DNA of 64,000 nucleotides from Pyricularia pennisetigena (Eukaryota; Ascomycota; Sordariomycetes; Magnaporthales; Pyriculariaceae): the NCBI RefSeq assembly GCF_004337985.1, contig NW_021940923.1, positions 907,951 through 971,950 on the forward strand. Reading direction: 5' to 3'. This document shows, in pieces, positions 24,891 through 36,793 of the stretch. Below the pieces are notes generated by a model, which saw only the letters and a program-made list of their open reading frames with translations, did no database searches and was not told the DNA's origin. The position numbers and the translations under genes were made by a program. The first letter of the stretch is position 1. Every line of letters starts with the position of its first letter.

Positions 24891-26331
24891 CCACGGAACA
24901 GTTGCCAACGCGCACTGCTTGATGACAGCAAACAATGCCGTTTTGGACAGATCGACTCGTGTATCGACGGTTTTTAGATTCCACGCACAAGAATCAACCG
25001 GAGAACGAATCTGCGGAGGTTATCTCGCCTGCACCGATAATACAGTGTGTTGAGAGTCTCCTCGGCTAGGGTGTGTCCACTCGCGAGCATTGTCGAGAGT
25101 TACGGCAAAACCGTGCATGTGAACGAGCCATAGGTCCAAGGTGGCGTTGAGCCGGCCAATTGGAAGTAGTGCATGTCATGTAAGTCACGCTTCATGGCAA
25201 CTTATAGGAAACTAGGTGGCAAGACCGTGAGCGTCGTGCAGTACTTGGTGAGCGTGATAAAGCTCATGATGATCTTTGACCCTAAGCCATGGCAAAAAAC
25301 CAAGCGATGTGGCGTGCTCACGATACCATACTTGATCAAGGTCCACCCAGTATAACTCAAACCAAGTGTGTGGGTTCAGAGCCTTCTATCAAGAACGGCT
25401 GATTGACGCAGGGAGTCTTCGTGGCTTTGTTCAGCGTTTCATCAGTCCCGCATTTGCCTCGAAGCTTGCGGCGGCGGTGATAGCAGAAAAGATTCAGATG
25501 TCGGAAGACCAGGGCTCCATAAGTGTCGTACCTCACGTCAATATAGTAGATCCATACTGTGAGCTATCGATGAGAGATGTGTTGTGCGACTTGAATCGGT
25601 GCCAGGCTCGTACCCAAATTTGCTGATAGGGACGCAGGGGAGGCTGGAAAATTTGGGGGGGTTTATTGCGCTAGTTGACAGGACAGGAACTCTACATGAT
25701 CTTATTGGTGCTGGCGTACCCAAGGGACCAATAGTTAGCAAATAATCTGCAGGTCTTTGTAAGCAACTTCGGGGTTGAAAACCAACTTTCCACTGGCAGA
25801 GATGCGGAGGGCCGGGGCTATTAAATAAGTGCAATACCCATGTACTGTCCGAGAACTTCTTGGAATAATCTCATTTGTTGATAGTGGGAATTGAACTGCC
25901 GATCTATGAATGGACACAGCAGTCGTTGATTGTAGATGAAGCGAGCTTTGAGCGTCCCTTCGAGTACGATCAGGTAAAACACGGGTTTTTTGATGAGGAC
26001 AAGTACTCGGCAGGCGCCCACAGCGACAAAGACAAGTCTCTAGATATGCTTAAAGCGGCTTCACCATTATTAGTACAATATGTGTGCCCAGTATAGTAAA
26101 TATATTGGTACCCTGGGGCCTATGCGTGTTGCTTACAAACGCACCCTGGCGTCAAGGTGACATAACTGTCCTGTATGGGCTAGCCCTCTTATTGGACCCT
26201 TACAGGGAGATTCTCGAAGTAACTCAACGTGAATTGATAAAGAGGGTGTTCGCCCCGAGTCCAATATGAACAATCTTTTTTGTGCTGGTCTATGTCCAGT
26301 GCCTACGTAGTTCACCCGACTTGTCTGAAAC
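24891..26331 (+). pseudogene. Stretch of broken plus-strand ORFs, possibly a decayed gene
   Basis: Between 25173 and 26269 several plus-strand frames of 60-86 codons follow one another with stops between them (25173-25355, 25366-25626, 25875-26096, 26084-26269). Their composition looks more protein-like than the neighbouring intergenic DNA, for instance the Ala/Val-rich segment SPAFASKLAAAVIAE at about 25450-25500 and the charged segment around 25940-26040. I could not join them by introns into one frame, and I recognise no family. It may be a degraded gene or chance. The last part also carries the promoter of the hydrolase gene at 26332. Confidence 0.25.
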
Positions 26332-27706
26332 ATGTCACTCCGACAGTCTCTAAGCGTCATTTTCGGTTGCGCGATCCTCGCCGCCGCACTTCCAGCAGGC
26401 GTCAACAGGCCGGATGCTCAATGCAGAGATATTCGAATTCCGGTCACCGTCGAGGTGCCGCGTTTTCTCATCAGCACCAGGGTCCAGGATGACTGGGACG
26501 CTGTGGCCCTGAGCTTCAACCTCACGCAGCGCAATGGCCCGTCTGCCGTCACCGGCACCACGGCCCCCGTGAAAAGCACATACGAGGTGGGAGCTACATA
26601 CTGTGGGAACGGCTCGACAACGCTTATACTCACACACGGAATTTTGGAATCCAAATTGTAAGTCATCTCCGATGGGTCGAGCTGAAGCCAAGACAGAAGA
26701 TGAACGTGGCTGACGCACACGCCTTGTTTCTTGATATAGGTACTGGCAACCTGATTTCCCAGAGGCCGAGAAGTATGACTTCATCACTGCTGCCGTCAAT
26801 GCGGGCTACTCGGTCCTAAGCTATGATCGCATCGGTGTAGGCTCGTCCTCAAAGTAAGTGAACTGCAGATATACTTCTGGGCTACCTTTTATGCACTGCG
26901 GCCCCATACTTGAATTGTACAGGATTCAATGGTGCTAACAAAGCCCGTCCCTCCACAGGATTGACTCCCTGATGGACGCCCAATTCCAGGTTCACATAGC
27001 AGTGCTAGACGCATTGATCGAGCGCGAACGCAGCCAGAAAGCCGAAAACAAGATCGCACTGGTTGGCCACAGCTACGGCGCGTACCTCTCCGCGGCTACC
27101 GCCGCGCTGTCGGACCAGATCGACGGCGTGGTCCTGATGGGCTTCGGAGGTGGATTCGGGTACTTTGGCCCGTTCGTCGCGGGCTCGGGGCTGCGCGTTG
27201 CCAAGTTCCGCGACGAGGAGCGGTGGGGCGCTCTTGACGCTGGATGGCTGACAACGGTGGACAAGTATGCCGACACGTACATCTATTTTGGTATGCCTGG
27301 TGACTTTGAGCACCGTGCGGCCGAGTGGACTCACGCGCGGGCAAGCGAGCCCTTTGCAATCGGCGAGATCCCCTCACTAATTTCGACCCCCATCGTCTTT
27401 GGCGATATCAAAACGCCTGTGCTGCTACTGCAGGGACGATACGACCTCTCGGCCTGCGGCGGAGACTGTGTCGGGGAGATCGAGGCCTGGAAGGGAAACC
27501 TGACTGGATCGCCTGCTGTGGAGGTGGTTGAAGATCTACCGACCGGGTGAGTTTTTTTTTCTGCTTCTTCAGAATCGCAACAAACTCAATCGTAATGCGC
27601 TTGCTGATAGAAGACGACGCGTCACAGACATAACATCAATCTCCATCTCGTCGCACCCAAGGCATTCGGCATAATGTTTGACTTCCTGAAACGAAACGGG
27701 ATATGA
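26332..27706 (+). CDS. Secreted alpha/beta hydrolase
   Basis: A predicted serine hydrolase of unknown substrate. Four exons (26332-26657, 26740-26853, 26959-27546, 27628-27706) join in phase to 368 residues. The N-terminus MSLRQSLSVIFGCAILAAALPAG looks like a signal peptide. The fold is marked by LILTHGILES (oxyanion-hole region), SYDRIGVGSS, the nucleophile elbow GHSYGAYLSA (Ser about 185), LLLQGRYDLSACGGDC with a likely catalytic Asp, and a C-terminal GHNINLHLVAP with the likely catalytic His. NxT/S sites (NLT twice, NGS) and paired cysteines fit secretion. It lies 0.8 kb from the end of the polyketide synthase gene, with a 5S gene between. Membership in the cluster is possible, but the signal peptide makes a separate extracellular role more likely. 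Confidence 0.86.
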
Positions 27707-27902
27707 GCGGAGTAGGGATGGTGAACTGAACACTCAATCTCAATTGATGGTTGAGTAGAGTTATGTCTGATCGCTTGTGTTTCTCCTTCGACACATAAAA
27801 TCCCCCTTGCAGGAAGACGGTTGATTGGGCCCAAAAAGTAAACGCGCTTCCTGAATCCAGTGTAGTACGTACAGAGATAAGATTGAGCAAAAACGCAAAA
27901 AT

Positions 27903-28021
27903 ACATACAACACCGAGGATTCCCCAGTGGTCACCCACCTGAGTACTAGTTCGGCCCTCACTGGTTTAACTAGGGGAGAGCGGACGGGATCCCGTGTATT
28001 CCAGTGGGTATGGTCGTATGT
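27903..28021 (-). rRNA. 5S ribosomal RNA
   Basis: The minus strand begins ACATACGACCATACCCACTGG, lacking only later positions here for brevity, and ends GGTGTTGTATGT, matching the fungal 5S rRNA I know over its full 119 nt. The internal control region of RNA polymerase III is present around the GGGTGACCACTGGGGAATCC part. T-rich sequence follows the 3' end (below 27903), as expected for pol III termination. Single dispersed 5S genes are typical of Pezizomycotina. Frames drawn across it, such as 27636-27938, are artefacts. Confidence 0.95.
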
Positions 28022-28528
28022 GTCAGTCAGAGAAGTACAGCCTCACTATACTCTGGTTTTCGGCGAAAAATTCAGTCCCCTGCACGCAATCCTTGTGTTG
28101 GGAATATTGTAAAACTATACATAACCCACAGGTATCGCGTTCGAAAAAAAAAAAAAAAAAAAAACATACAACACCAAGGATTCCCCGGTGGTCCGGAGAC
28201 ATGGACTCCAATTCCATTAGCGAATAATAAACAAAACATTTTATCAGTCCTTGAATTTTTACCAAGTTACTAAAGCGCTGCCACATTCTTCCAACAGCTT
28301 GTTAGCCCCGCTCGTCGAAACCTCTACAGTTACGCGCACTATGTCCGCTCCCATGGCCCTTGGCACAATATGGCACTGGGATCTTTGGGCGGTGGCTGCT
28401 ACTCTTATCTAGCGCTTATCTCGATGCTGAAAAGGGAAAGGGTTCGTCCTAGCCGTCTGTCTACCTTCAGGTTCGTCCAACAATGCAAGGGCTATACATC
28501 AGGACAGGCTTTGCCTCGTATTCCGTAG
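28022..28528. other. Intergenic region between 5S rRNA and the polyketide synthase gene
   Basis: This contains a poly(A) run (about 28144-28163) followed by a truncated 5S copy, then the 3' flank of the minus-strand polyketide synthase gene. No protein gene is seen. Confidence 0.6.
28164..28193 (-). pseudogene. Truncated 5S rRNA fragment (3' end only)
   Basis: About 30 nt match the last part of the complete 5S gene at 27903-28021, with a few substitutions, in the same orientation. On the minus strand the fragment runs straight into a run of about 20 T. The rest of the 5S gene is missing. It is a partial duplicate or a retroposed fragment. Confidence 0.75.
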
Positions 28529-31500
28529 TCAATCTTCTGTGCAATACACCAGAGCATCCTCCAGAGCCTTTTGAAACTTGGCAACCTGTTTTTATCGGTT
28601 AGTGCGGAGTCTCAAATGGTTGTTTTCGAGGAGGTGAATCTTACATCAGGGGGGATGACCATTGTAAAATGATCAGCGTCAATGGAAGAGCACCGCACAT
28701 TGCCGACAAGCCTATCCCAGCCGTTAGGCCCAAGCGGCTTCCCCTTGGGGATGGCCCAGGCAAAAGGCCCGACGGCCGGGTCCTCCATGAAGTTGGGAAT
28801 AGAGTCAACGAGAATTCCCTTTTTGCGCAACTGGTTAATGACCAAATCGTCGAGTCGTTCCACCACGCCGCGCTTGCACCAGGTTATCCACGTGCGCCTG
28901 GGCCGGCGGTCTGCCGGCATGGGCACGGCGTCATACTCGGAAACAGTACGGACCATCTGCGCCATGTGGGCCAGCTGGCCGCGCATGACGGCCGGATCGG
29001 CCCATTCGCGTGCCTTGACCAACTTCTGCGGCAACAACAGCGTCATGGCCGGGGGCATGCCAGGGTCAGGGCGCAGCTGCGGCACCGCCATGTCGAAAAG
29101 CAACAGGCCCTGCACCACGTGGCCGTCCGCCATGAGTTGCCGCGCCGTTTCGTACGCGTAGACCGCCCCACCGGAATATCCCGACAGTAGGAATCCGCCC
29201 GCCGGGTATATGTCCAGCACGACCTGTTTGAACATGGCAGCCACCGTTTCCACACCGACGGTGAAGGCCTCGGGGTTGTGCAGGTACGGCGACTCCAGCA
29301 CGTACATGGGCCTGTCGTTGCGGAACCGCTTCAGGTACATGTACGTGGACGCGCCGCCGGCGCCGTCGGGGAACATGAAAAGCGGAGCGAGGCCAGAGGT
29401 CTTGCGCCCATGCATTAGAACGGCGTTGACCTTTGGCTTGCACGCGTCCTTGGGTGGTGCAGCTGGCGCCAGTAGCGCATGTAGGGCGTCCACAGGGGTG
29501 CTGTCAACCACCAACTCTGGGCCGGGGTCCGAGGCACTGGCCAGCACCGACTCCTCCAGGCTCTGGTCGTGCTCGACTGTGACGAAGCCCGAAGTCGAGC
29601 TGGACTCGGGTTCTGGGTGCTGCTGCAACTGCTGGAACATGCGGCTCAGGTCGCTCATGGTGGGGTTCTCGACCAGCGCCGACGGGTGCAGGTCGACCCC
29701 AGTCTGCTCCAGGAAGGACGAGGCGATTTGCATTGCCATGATGGAGTCGACGCCAAGGTCAGCGAGTGAAGTGTGGGGGACCTCGAGTTCGGACTGTTCG
29801 GCACCGGTTTCGCGCGCAATGGTGGAGATGAGAACCTCTGAGAGGTCATGATTGTGGAATTCGCGGTTGAGCTGTGTTTGTAACCGAAGAGAGGCGGAGA
29901 CGGCCTTGGCTGGCACCGCAGTCTCTTGGTTCTGGACGACATTTGCTGGCGCGGACCTGCTTCCAAGTGCTGCCTGGAGCTCGCTTATGGACGGGTGTTG
30001 GTGGAACAAGGCCGCTCCAATCTCGCAACCCAGTTTGGCTTGTAGCTTCTCGGCTATCTGAATGGCCATGATGGAGTCGACGCCAAGGTCGGCCAGGATG
30101 GTGTTGGGCGTGAGGTCCGAAATCTCACACCCTGTTTCCTCGGCGATTGTGGACATCAGCAGGTCGGCGATGGAGGAGGAGGAGGAGGAGGAGGAGGAGG
30201 AGGAGGACTCCTGCTGCGCCTTTTGGCTAGGTCCCTGTGGGGGCTGGGCCTGGGTCTCGATCAGAGCTGGAGCTGCAGGATGTTGACGCATGGGGGTTCG
30301 CGCAGGATCAGAGCGGGCCAAGGGTCCTACTTGCTTTGTTGCAGCTGAAGCTCCGTCCTGACTCGTCTTGCCGATCATGCTCGCAATAAGAGAAGTAGGT
30401 ATTTGCTGAAGATGCAAGCCCAGGTTCTGCATGACCAACCGCTGCTCACGGAAAACGTAAACGTTTACGACGGACGACTTTTTTTCTTTACGGACAATGC
30501 GGGCATAAACCGTATACGCCACCCCGGGCTCCAGTGGCTCAACTATGTCGAAAGAGTCGTACGTGTTCATCATGAACATAGTCCCGCGGGGCTTGGCAGG
30601 GTCGCCGTTTACGAGGAAGCCGGCCAGGTGCGTCAAACTGTCGACCCAATAGGGGTTGAGCGTGAAAGTGCACGAGTCCGGAGTCGGCCCCAGCACAACT
30701 TCGGCCACACCTTCGCCCATGTCCGGCGACAGGTATACATCAACGATGCGCTGAAATGCCGAAGAATAGCTAACGGTTTGGGCAAAGATGGAGTAGAAAA
30801 AGGCCGGCGTTAGTCGCTGCCCACGCCCTGACCTGGCAGCCTCGACGACGGCGGAGCAGCACTGCCAGATAAAGGGGGAGAACGAAGCCCATTGCTGCTG
30901 ATGCTGCATCGGGTTGACCAACTGGACCTTAAGCTGCGCCGCCACAGCTCCCGTGTCGGCCAGCATCTTGACGTCGACTACATCGCCAGCCCTGTCCAGT
31001 TCGGCGGTGATTACGACGGACTGGTCGGCCCGGCTGGCGTCGATAGACACGGGCGAGAAGAAGACGCAGTCCCTGGCGCCAAGCTGGATGGCTTTGACTT
31101 CTCTCCCGACTTTTTTGAGCATGTGTGTCGTGGCGGCCATGGCCATCTCGCCCAGCACGCAAGCTGGTGATATGGACACGTCCATCAGCCGATGTCCTTC
31201 AATTAGGGCCTTGAGCTCGGGCTCGGCTAGATGAGAGCGAAAGGTGGAGGTGGAGCCGGACTCGCTCACCACATAGTGAAGACAAGTGGACAAGGGCGGA
31301 GGGGGAAGGCCATGGGATTGCGACGGGGCAGCCAGCCTGGAGACTGGGTCAACACGCGCAGGGTAGGAGCGCCAGTAGTTCTTCAAGTCGAAGGCATAAA
31401 AGGGGAGGCGGAGCAGGCGCAGGCCAGAGATGTATGGCGCGTGGAACCCGGCCCAGTCAATTTCCTGCTGCGCCTCATAGGCTGCCGCCAGGGCGGCGGA

Positions 31501-34500
31501 GATGGACGTCCATGCCGAAGTGCCAGATTTGAGCGAGCAGCCGGTGCGTGCCTGGCCAGAGGGTTGGAGCATGGGTTTGACCAGGTCAACCAGCACCGAA
31601 GACGGGCCGAGCTCCAACCACAGACAATCTTTTAGCTTGGCCTCAACCACCTTGACGGCGCCGACGAAATCCACAGGCTCCCTGGTCTGACGAACCATGT
31701 ACTTTGCGTCTACCTGGCCAGCCTCAGACACGAGGTGACCGAGTAGAGTGGAGGCGATGGGTACTTTGGGTGCGTCAAAGTGGGCGGTTCGTGCCACCGC
31801 CTCATATTCATCCAACGCAGGGTCCATCTGATGCGAATGGAATGCGTATGGCAATTTGAGCAACGTGAAGCGAATTTGCTGGGTTCGGCAACTGGTTTGC
31901 AAAAACGCCACGTCCCCTGCCGGCCCGCTTACTACAATTGCAGCGGGGCCGTTGATACACGAAATCGAGATGTCTGCGTGATTCCTAAGCAGTTCTTGCA
32001 CGACCGACAATGGAGCTGCCAGTTGGAGCATGGAGAAAATCCCGGCTTGGCATCGAGCTTCCATAACCAACGCCCTCTTCCCAACCAAAAGCAGCGTGTC
32101 GGCCAGAGTAAGCACGCCAGCAACATGCAGGGCGGCAAACTCTCCGAGGCTGTGCCCCATGACGACTGCCGGGACTAGGCCGCAGGAAGCCCAGAACGCT
32201 GCAAGCGATATTTCCAAGCATACTGTGGCAAGCTGCGTTTCCGAAGTTGGCCTCCCTGCCAATGTGGCTGCTGGGTCTTTGACTAAGTCCTCAAATGAAG
32301 GGAACCCAAATGAAGCGCAGATGCGGACACACTTGTCCATCTCGTCGCGGAATGCCGGACTGTCTCGGTACAGATCGGCGCCCATCCCAGCGTACAACTG
32401 CCCCTGGCCGGAGAACATAAAAACTACCGGGCTACGCGTAGCGCTGCTGTTGATTTCAGGAGACGCAGGCGTTGATGCCAAGTCCATCTCAATCTGACGC
32501 TCGAGTTCGGCGACGGACGTGGCTGCGTACGCCGACCGGATAGGGTGGTGGATCCGTCTGGCAGTGGTGGTGTAGGCAAGGTCTTGTATCTGGACAGCAG
32601 GGTTCTGTTTGATGTAGGCCAAAAGGTTTCGCTTGTTGGACTCGTGGGACTTGGCAGACTTGGCTGAAGTTACCACCACATGTCTAGACGGAAGTGGGAT
32701 ACTGGCAACTGGCTTCCTGGCTGGTGGTTCTTCGAGCAGCAAACACGTGTTTCCACCCGAAGCGTCGAAATTGTTAATCAGAATCCTTCGTGGACGTTCT
32801 GGAGCGGATTTAAACTCGGTTACACCCGCAGGAATGTCTATATTCAGCTCCGACAAGGGAGGAAAACGAGGATTCAGCTTTGCCGGGAGCCCAGCTTGTG
32901 GCGGGATAATATTTTTCTCAAACATCATGATTGCTTTGATGACTGCTGCAGCACCGGCACCTGCCTCTCCATGCCCTGCGTTTGCTTTGATCGAGCCCAC
33001 ACGCAGCCGGTCCTTCCGGCGGTTACGGCCGAGGGCGTTGCTAACGGCCTTCATCTCGGCATAGTCGCCAACTTGGGTGCCGGTGCCATGCATTTCGACA
33101 TAGGACACGTCTGAGGCTTCGAGGTGGGCTTTGCGCAAAACTTCGGCCATGAGGTGCTCCTGAGCCTCGTGGTCCGAATGCGTAATGGAGATGGCATTGC
33201 CAGAATGGTTTCTCGCCGAACCGAGCACCGTGGCCAAAATGTTGTCGTTATCCTTCAAGGCGTCCTCGTACCGCTTTAGCACAAAGGCCCCGACGAATTC
33301 ACCACGGCAATAGCCGTCGGCGTCTGCTCGGTAGGATTTGCACCCGCCCGTCGTCGAGGTGAACCCGGCCTTCCCAAGGATATTAAAATTAAAGGGACTA
33401 GAGAAAATATTGGTGCCGCCAGCGACAGCCATATCACAATCACCCGTCAATAACAACGTACAGGCCTGGGTTAGCGCCGTCATACTCGATGAACACGCTG
33501 TGTCCAACGTGACAGCGGGGCCCGCCCATTTAAAATGGTAGTTGACGCGCCCAGCGGCAAAGGACCGTTGATTACCGGTCAGGCTGAAAGCGTCTCCGCC
33601 GCGGAGCCGGATAATTTCGGTCCAATCATCTGATATCTGGCCGACAATGGTTGCAAACCGGCACGATTCAGTTTTCGTATGCGGCCGACGGAAATAGCCG
33701 GCGACCTCTAGGGCTTCGTACACAGCAAGGAGGAACAAGCGGTGGGATGGATCAACCTCCATCGCCTCCCGCGGCGAGAGGTTGAAGAAACGGGCGTCGA
33801 ATTGGCCTGGGCTGTCAAGAAAACATCCATACTTTGTGTTGGTGGTGTGCGGTGTGTTGCTTGAACTGTAGTAGTCGTCCAGGCTGAATCGTTCCTCTGG
33901 TATCTGTAGTCGAACATATTAGTTGTACTCCTTTTTTTTTTTTTTTTTTTTTTTTTAGTAGGGCCTTGAATGGTGATTGATTGTAACATGCCTCACTATG
34001 GAGGGCCTTTCCCTGGCAGATTTTGTCCCAAAATTCCTCCAAATCCCCGGATCGAGGGTACCGTCCACCCATGCCAACTATGGCAATCCGGCCCGAACTC
34101 TGCCCAGGTAGGGGAGCTGATGGCGATTTCGGCTCCGTCGCAACGCTTACAACCTTCCTGCCCTTGCTCTTGAGGTATACGCACAGGGTTGGAATATGCG
34201 GCGACGGGCCTGCACCAAAAATATCGACCGTAGCCTCATGGGGAATAGCCGACTCAACAGCTGATAATCCCCGCGTCATGTTCAGTGGTTGGCTGAGGAT
34301 TTCCCGCACCACAAGGTCCAGAAGTTCTTTCCACGTCGGCGCAGAGAGCAGGCCACCCTCACCCAGAGACACCAGCTGGATGTCTGTCCTGGGAGAACTG
34401 TCGAACATGCCATGCACAGATGTCATACCGGCGGCAATATGCTCGACCTCGGCCAGTTGGACGTCTGGAATAACGTGGACAGGGCCCGTTACTTGCAGTC

Positions 34501-35289
34501 TTGATTTTGTCAGACGTTGACAAGGGGGATACTGGCCAAAGAAGTCCTCTAAGACGGCAGGCGGGCCTATGACGGTGTGCCATGCATCTGCGATGCCGCT
34601 CCCCGCCACCTTAATCGTTCTGTGATTAGGCGTGCTCTCCACTGCGTGATATGAGTCGAGCATCGCCTGCAAATCTCCAGCTTTTATGCCCGACACCAGC
34701 CAGCCCCAGCATCCAGGCCCATTGTGTAGCGATCTCGCCCTCCATAACACGATCTGGCTCAGCCTCCTGGCCATGCGGATGGTGTCGAGCCCGGCCTGGC
34801 AAAGCGATGCCATGTCGCGAGCGTACATGAGCGCCACGGCGTTCAGCAGGCCACCACAGGCGGCTGCCACACATACGGACTCCCTCGGGGTGAGGATTTC
34901 GGGGCTTGACTCTGCATAGCTAAACGAGAACTGGGATCAGAATATGTCGTTGTTCCATGTTTAGTTTGGACGAGCACTCACTGTATAAGTACTCCCGCTC
35001 GCATTACGTTCACCAAGATCGTGCTGGGCAGGCCATCCGTATCGTCTGATCCCTGGAACCTGCCAGCTAGGTGCACCAGATCTGTGAAGTCACCGCCAAA
35101 AGAGTCTCGTAGCCTGGGTTCCAATGCGTTGATTTCTTCCTTGACGACGGCTGTCGCACTCTGCAAAAAACGGTGGAGCCATGGGCTCGAAGACGCCTGG
35201 GAATATAGAAGTTTGATGGTCGGGTAGAATGTGTCTGTCTGGTCGCCAAACACCAAGACTCTAACATGGTTCAGGCTAGCAGCCGTCAT
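28529..35289 (-). CDS. Non-reducing polyketide synthase (SAT-KS-AT-PT-ACP-ACP-TE)
   Basis: An iterative type I synthase that builds an aromatic product from malonyl-CoA. Four exons (35289-34982, 34919-33992, 33903-28645, 28585-28529) give 2183 residues. SAT: Cys in VAAACGGLL (about 120-130). KS: Cys about 549 in DTACSSS, His about 684 in EMHGTGT, His about 723 in NAGHGEA. AT: Ser about 997 in GHSLGEF. PT: His about 1316 in EGHRLMD and Asp about 1500 in YWVDSLTH. Two ACPs: LGVDS at about 1689 and 1799. TE: GYSGG Ser about 1989 and ADHFTM near the end. There is no methyltransferase domain. Intron 2 uses a GC donor (GAG|GC) and holds a 25-nt homopolymer. A 12-unit GGA microsatellite (30172-30207) encodes a poly-Ser linker before ACP1. 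The TE end suggests release as acid or pyrone; the A-T-R enzyme nearby could take the acid. Confidence 0.96.
30172..30207 (+). repeat. GGA trinucleotide microsatellite in PKS coding sequence
   Basis: Twelve GGA units on the + strand, read in frame as Ser codons on the minus strand in the linker just before the first ACP of the polyketide synthase. The number of Ser residues may vary between strains. Confidence 0.9.
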
Positions 35290-35636
35290 AATGCCTTTCT
35301 GACAGTTGTGTGCGATTCTGGGCTAGGTACTTGGAAAACACGGGGCTTGATAGATGTTGAGGTGTCCAAGAAGGGGGATTTCCATTGGCTCAGTAGATTT
35401 TGAAGAAGCGGCCTCTCAAAAACCACCAACAGTTGATAATGGACTTACTGCTTTGTTGTATATTTAAAGGTATTCCACGCATGCGCTCTTTCAAGACTAC
35501 GTCCAAACATCCAATGCCGAGTTGAAGTCCCGTATCAAAGCCGCGACTGTCCCTGTAACAGCCCTCACTATGCTGATACGGTCTTGACAATGCCTATTCA
35601 AGCGTTACTAGGTTTGTAAATGATCAAATCGCTGAC

Positions 35637-36119
35637 AAGATAATGGAATCCACCACGAAAGCCCGCTGGGAATGCATCAAACGCTAACCCCAAATAACCA
35701 TTGGGTTTCATCTACATCGTAAAACGACTCACACACCCTGACCTCGTCAAGTGGGTTGGCGTAAAATTTGGGTGACGCAGCACCGGAATAAGTGGAAAGG
35801 TAAAATGTAATATTGATTTACCAAAGGCCCACGAATCGGCTGATTTAATCCAGAAACAGGTGAAACATATGCCAAAGTAATTAATTGTGCCACCGGTTAA
35901 GGAAACGGATTTGCCAGTTTTACAAATTATACGGGTTTTTCTCCGATTATTTCCGATTATTTCCGATAAAAATTTTACATAATTAGCAAAATTATTCCCT
36001 TTAATAAACTTTCGAATTATCGCCATTTTGAAAATTGTAATTTGCAAGCACGTTAATTTGTGTATATGTAGAAAACTCCCTTCCAAATATATTTTCTATT
36101 ATCAAAGAAAACTGATAAA
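35637..36119 (+). repeat. Tandem duplication, copy A
   Basis: The first of two direct copies. It starts at taatggaatccaccacga and ends near ccaaatatattttctat. It matches copy B along its length, with many C/T and G/A differences, but carries about 55 extra bases (about 35823-35878) absent from B. I see no coding potential. Confidence 0.85.
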
Positions 36120-36628
36120 ATAATGGTATCCACCACGAGAGTCCGCTGGGAATGCAACAAACGCTAACCCCAAATAACAATTCGGTTTAATTTATATCGT
36201 AAAACGATTGATACACCCTGATTTCGTGAAATGGGTTGGCGTAAAATTTGGGTGACGCAACACCAAAATAAGTAGAAAGGTAAGATGTAATATTAATTTA
36301 CCAAATCAATTAATAGTGCCACCGGTTAAGGAAACGGATTTGTCAGTTTTACAAATTGCACGTGTTTTTCTCCGACTGTTTCGGATACTATTTTCAGGGC
36401 TCATCCTAGAACGAACGCTCCGCAATTGAGCTACGAACCTGTGGGTCAGGTCCACCCAACGATCGCGGTCGTTCTACCGATAGCAGTTTTACACAATTAG
36501 CAAAGTCATTCCCTTTAACAGACTTTCGAATTATCGCCATTTTGAAGGTTGTGACTTGCAAGCACGTTAATCTGTGTGTATGTAGAAAGCTCCTTTCCAA
36601 ATATATTTTCTGGTACAAAAGAAAACTG
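36117..36628 (+). repeat. Tandem duplication, copy B, with a small insertion
   Basis: The second direct copy, starting at taatggtatccaccacga. Relative to copy A it contains about 95 extra bases at about 36384-36478. This insert begins near cagggctcatcc and has short inverted ends (AGAACGA and TCGTTCT). Similar bases occur at 50.7 and 51.35 kb. Confidence 0.85.
36384..36478. mobile_element. Possible small nonautonomous insertion (MITE-like)
   Basis: About 95 bp found in duplication copy B and missing from the same place in copy A. It is flanked by ggata/cgata, which could be an imperfect target duplication. It contains cagggctcatcc and ccgcaattgagctacg; the second string is exactly reverse-complemented at about 50757-50772. 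Internal inverted ends AGAACGA/TCGTTCT are visible. Too short to assign to a family. Confidence 0.4.
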
Positions 36629-36793
36629 AAAATTCATGTATTGGGACTTTTCAAAAGTCGCTTAAATATTTAATATTTTGGCTGTTTGATCAGCATAAAT
36701 GAGGTTTGCCACTCATGTTATTGCATATTCTTACTAGATGTCTTGAAAACCCGATCTTGCCATGATAATTCTCAGGTTCCGTTATTTCGGCCC

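Larger units (their letters stand above)
35290..36793. other. Intergenic region between PKS and dioxygenase genes, with a tandem duplication
   Basis: This contains the PKS promoter and, at 35637-36628, two diverged tandem copies of a 0.5-kb noncoding unit, listed separately. A minus-strand frame of 124 codons (35712-36086) repeats in shorter form at 36406-36618 because of that duplication. It has no recognised domain and is not called as a gene. Confidence 0.6.

Noticed and set aside
27636..27938. 100-codon minus-strand ORF starting MGDHWGILGV
   Set aside because: It is a translation of the 5S rRNA gene and its flank, a frequent false protein call in fungi.
28023..28286. 87-codon minus-strand ORF near the PKS
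   Set aside because: Its DHRGILGVVC part is again 5S-derived, from the truncated copy.
33815..33991. Read-through of the SAT exon into a poly-Lys stretch
   Set aside because: The run of Lys codons is the homopolymer of an intron. Splicing at 33991/33904 restores the conserved KS sequence.
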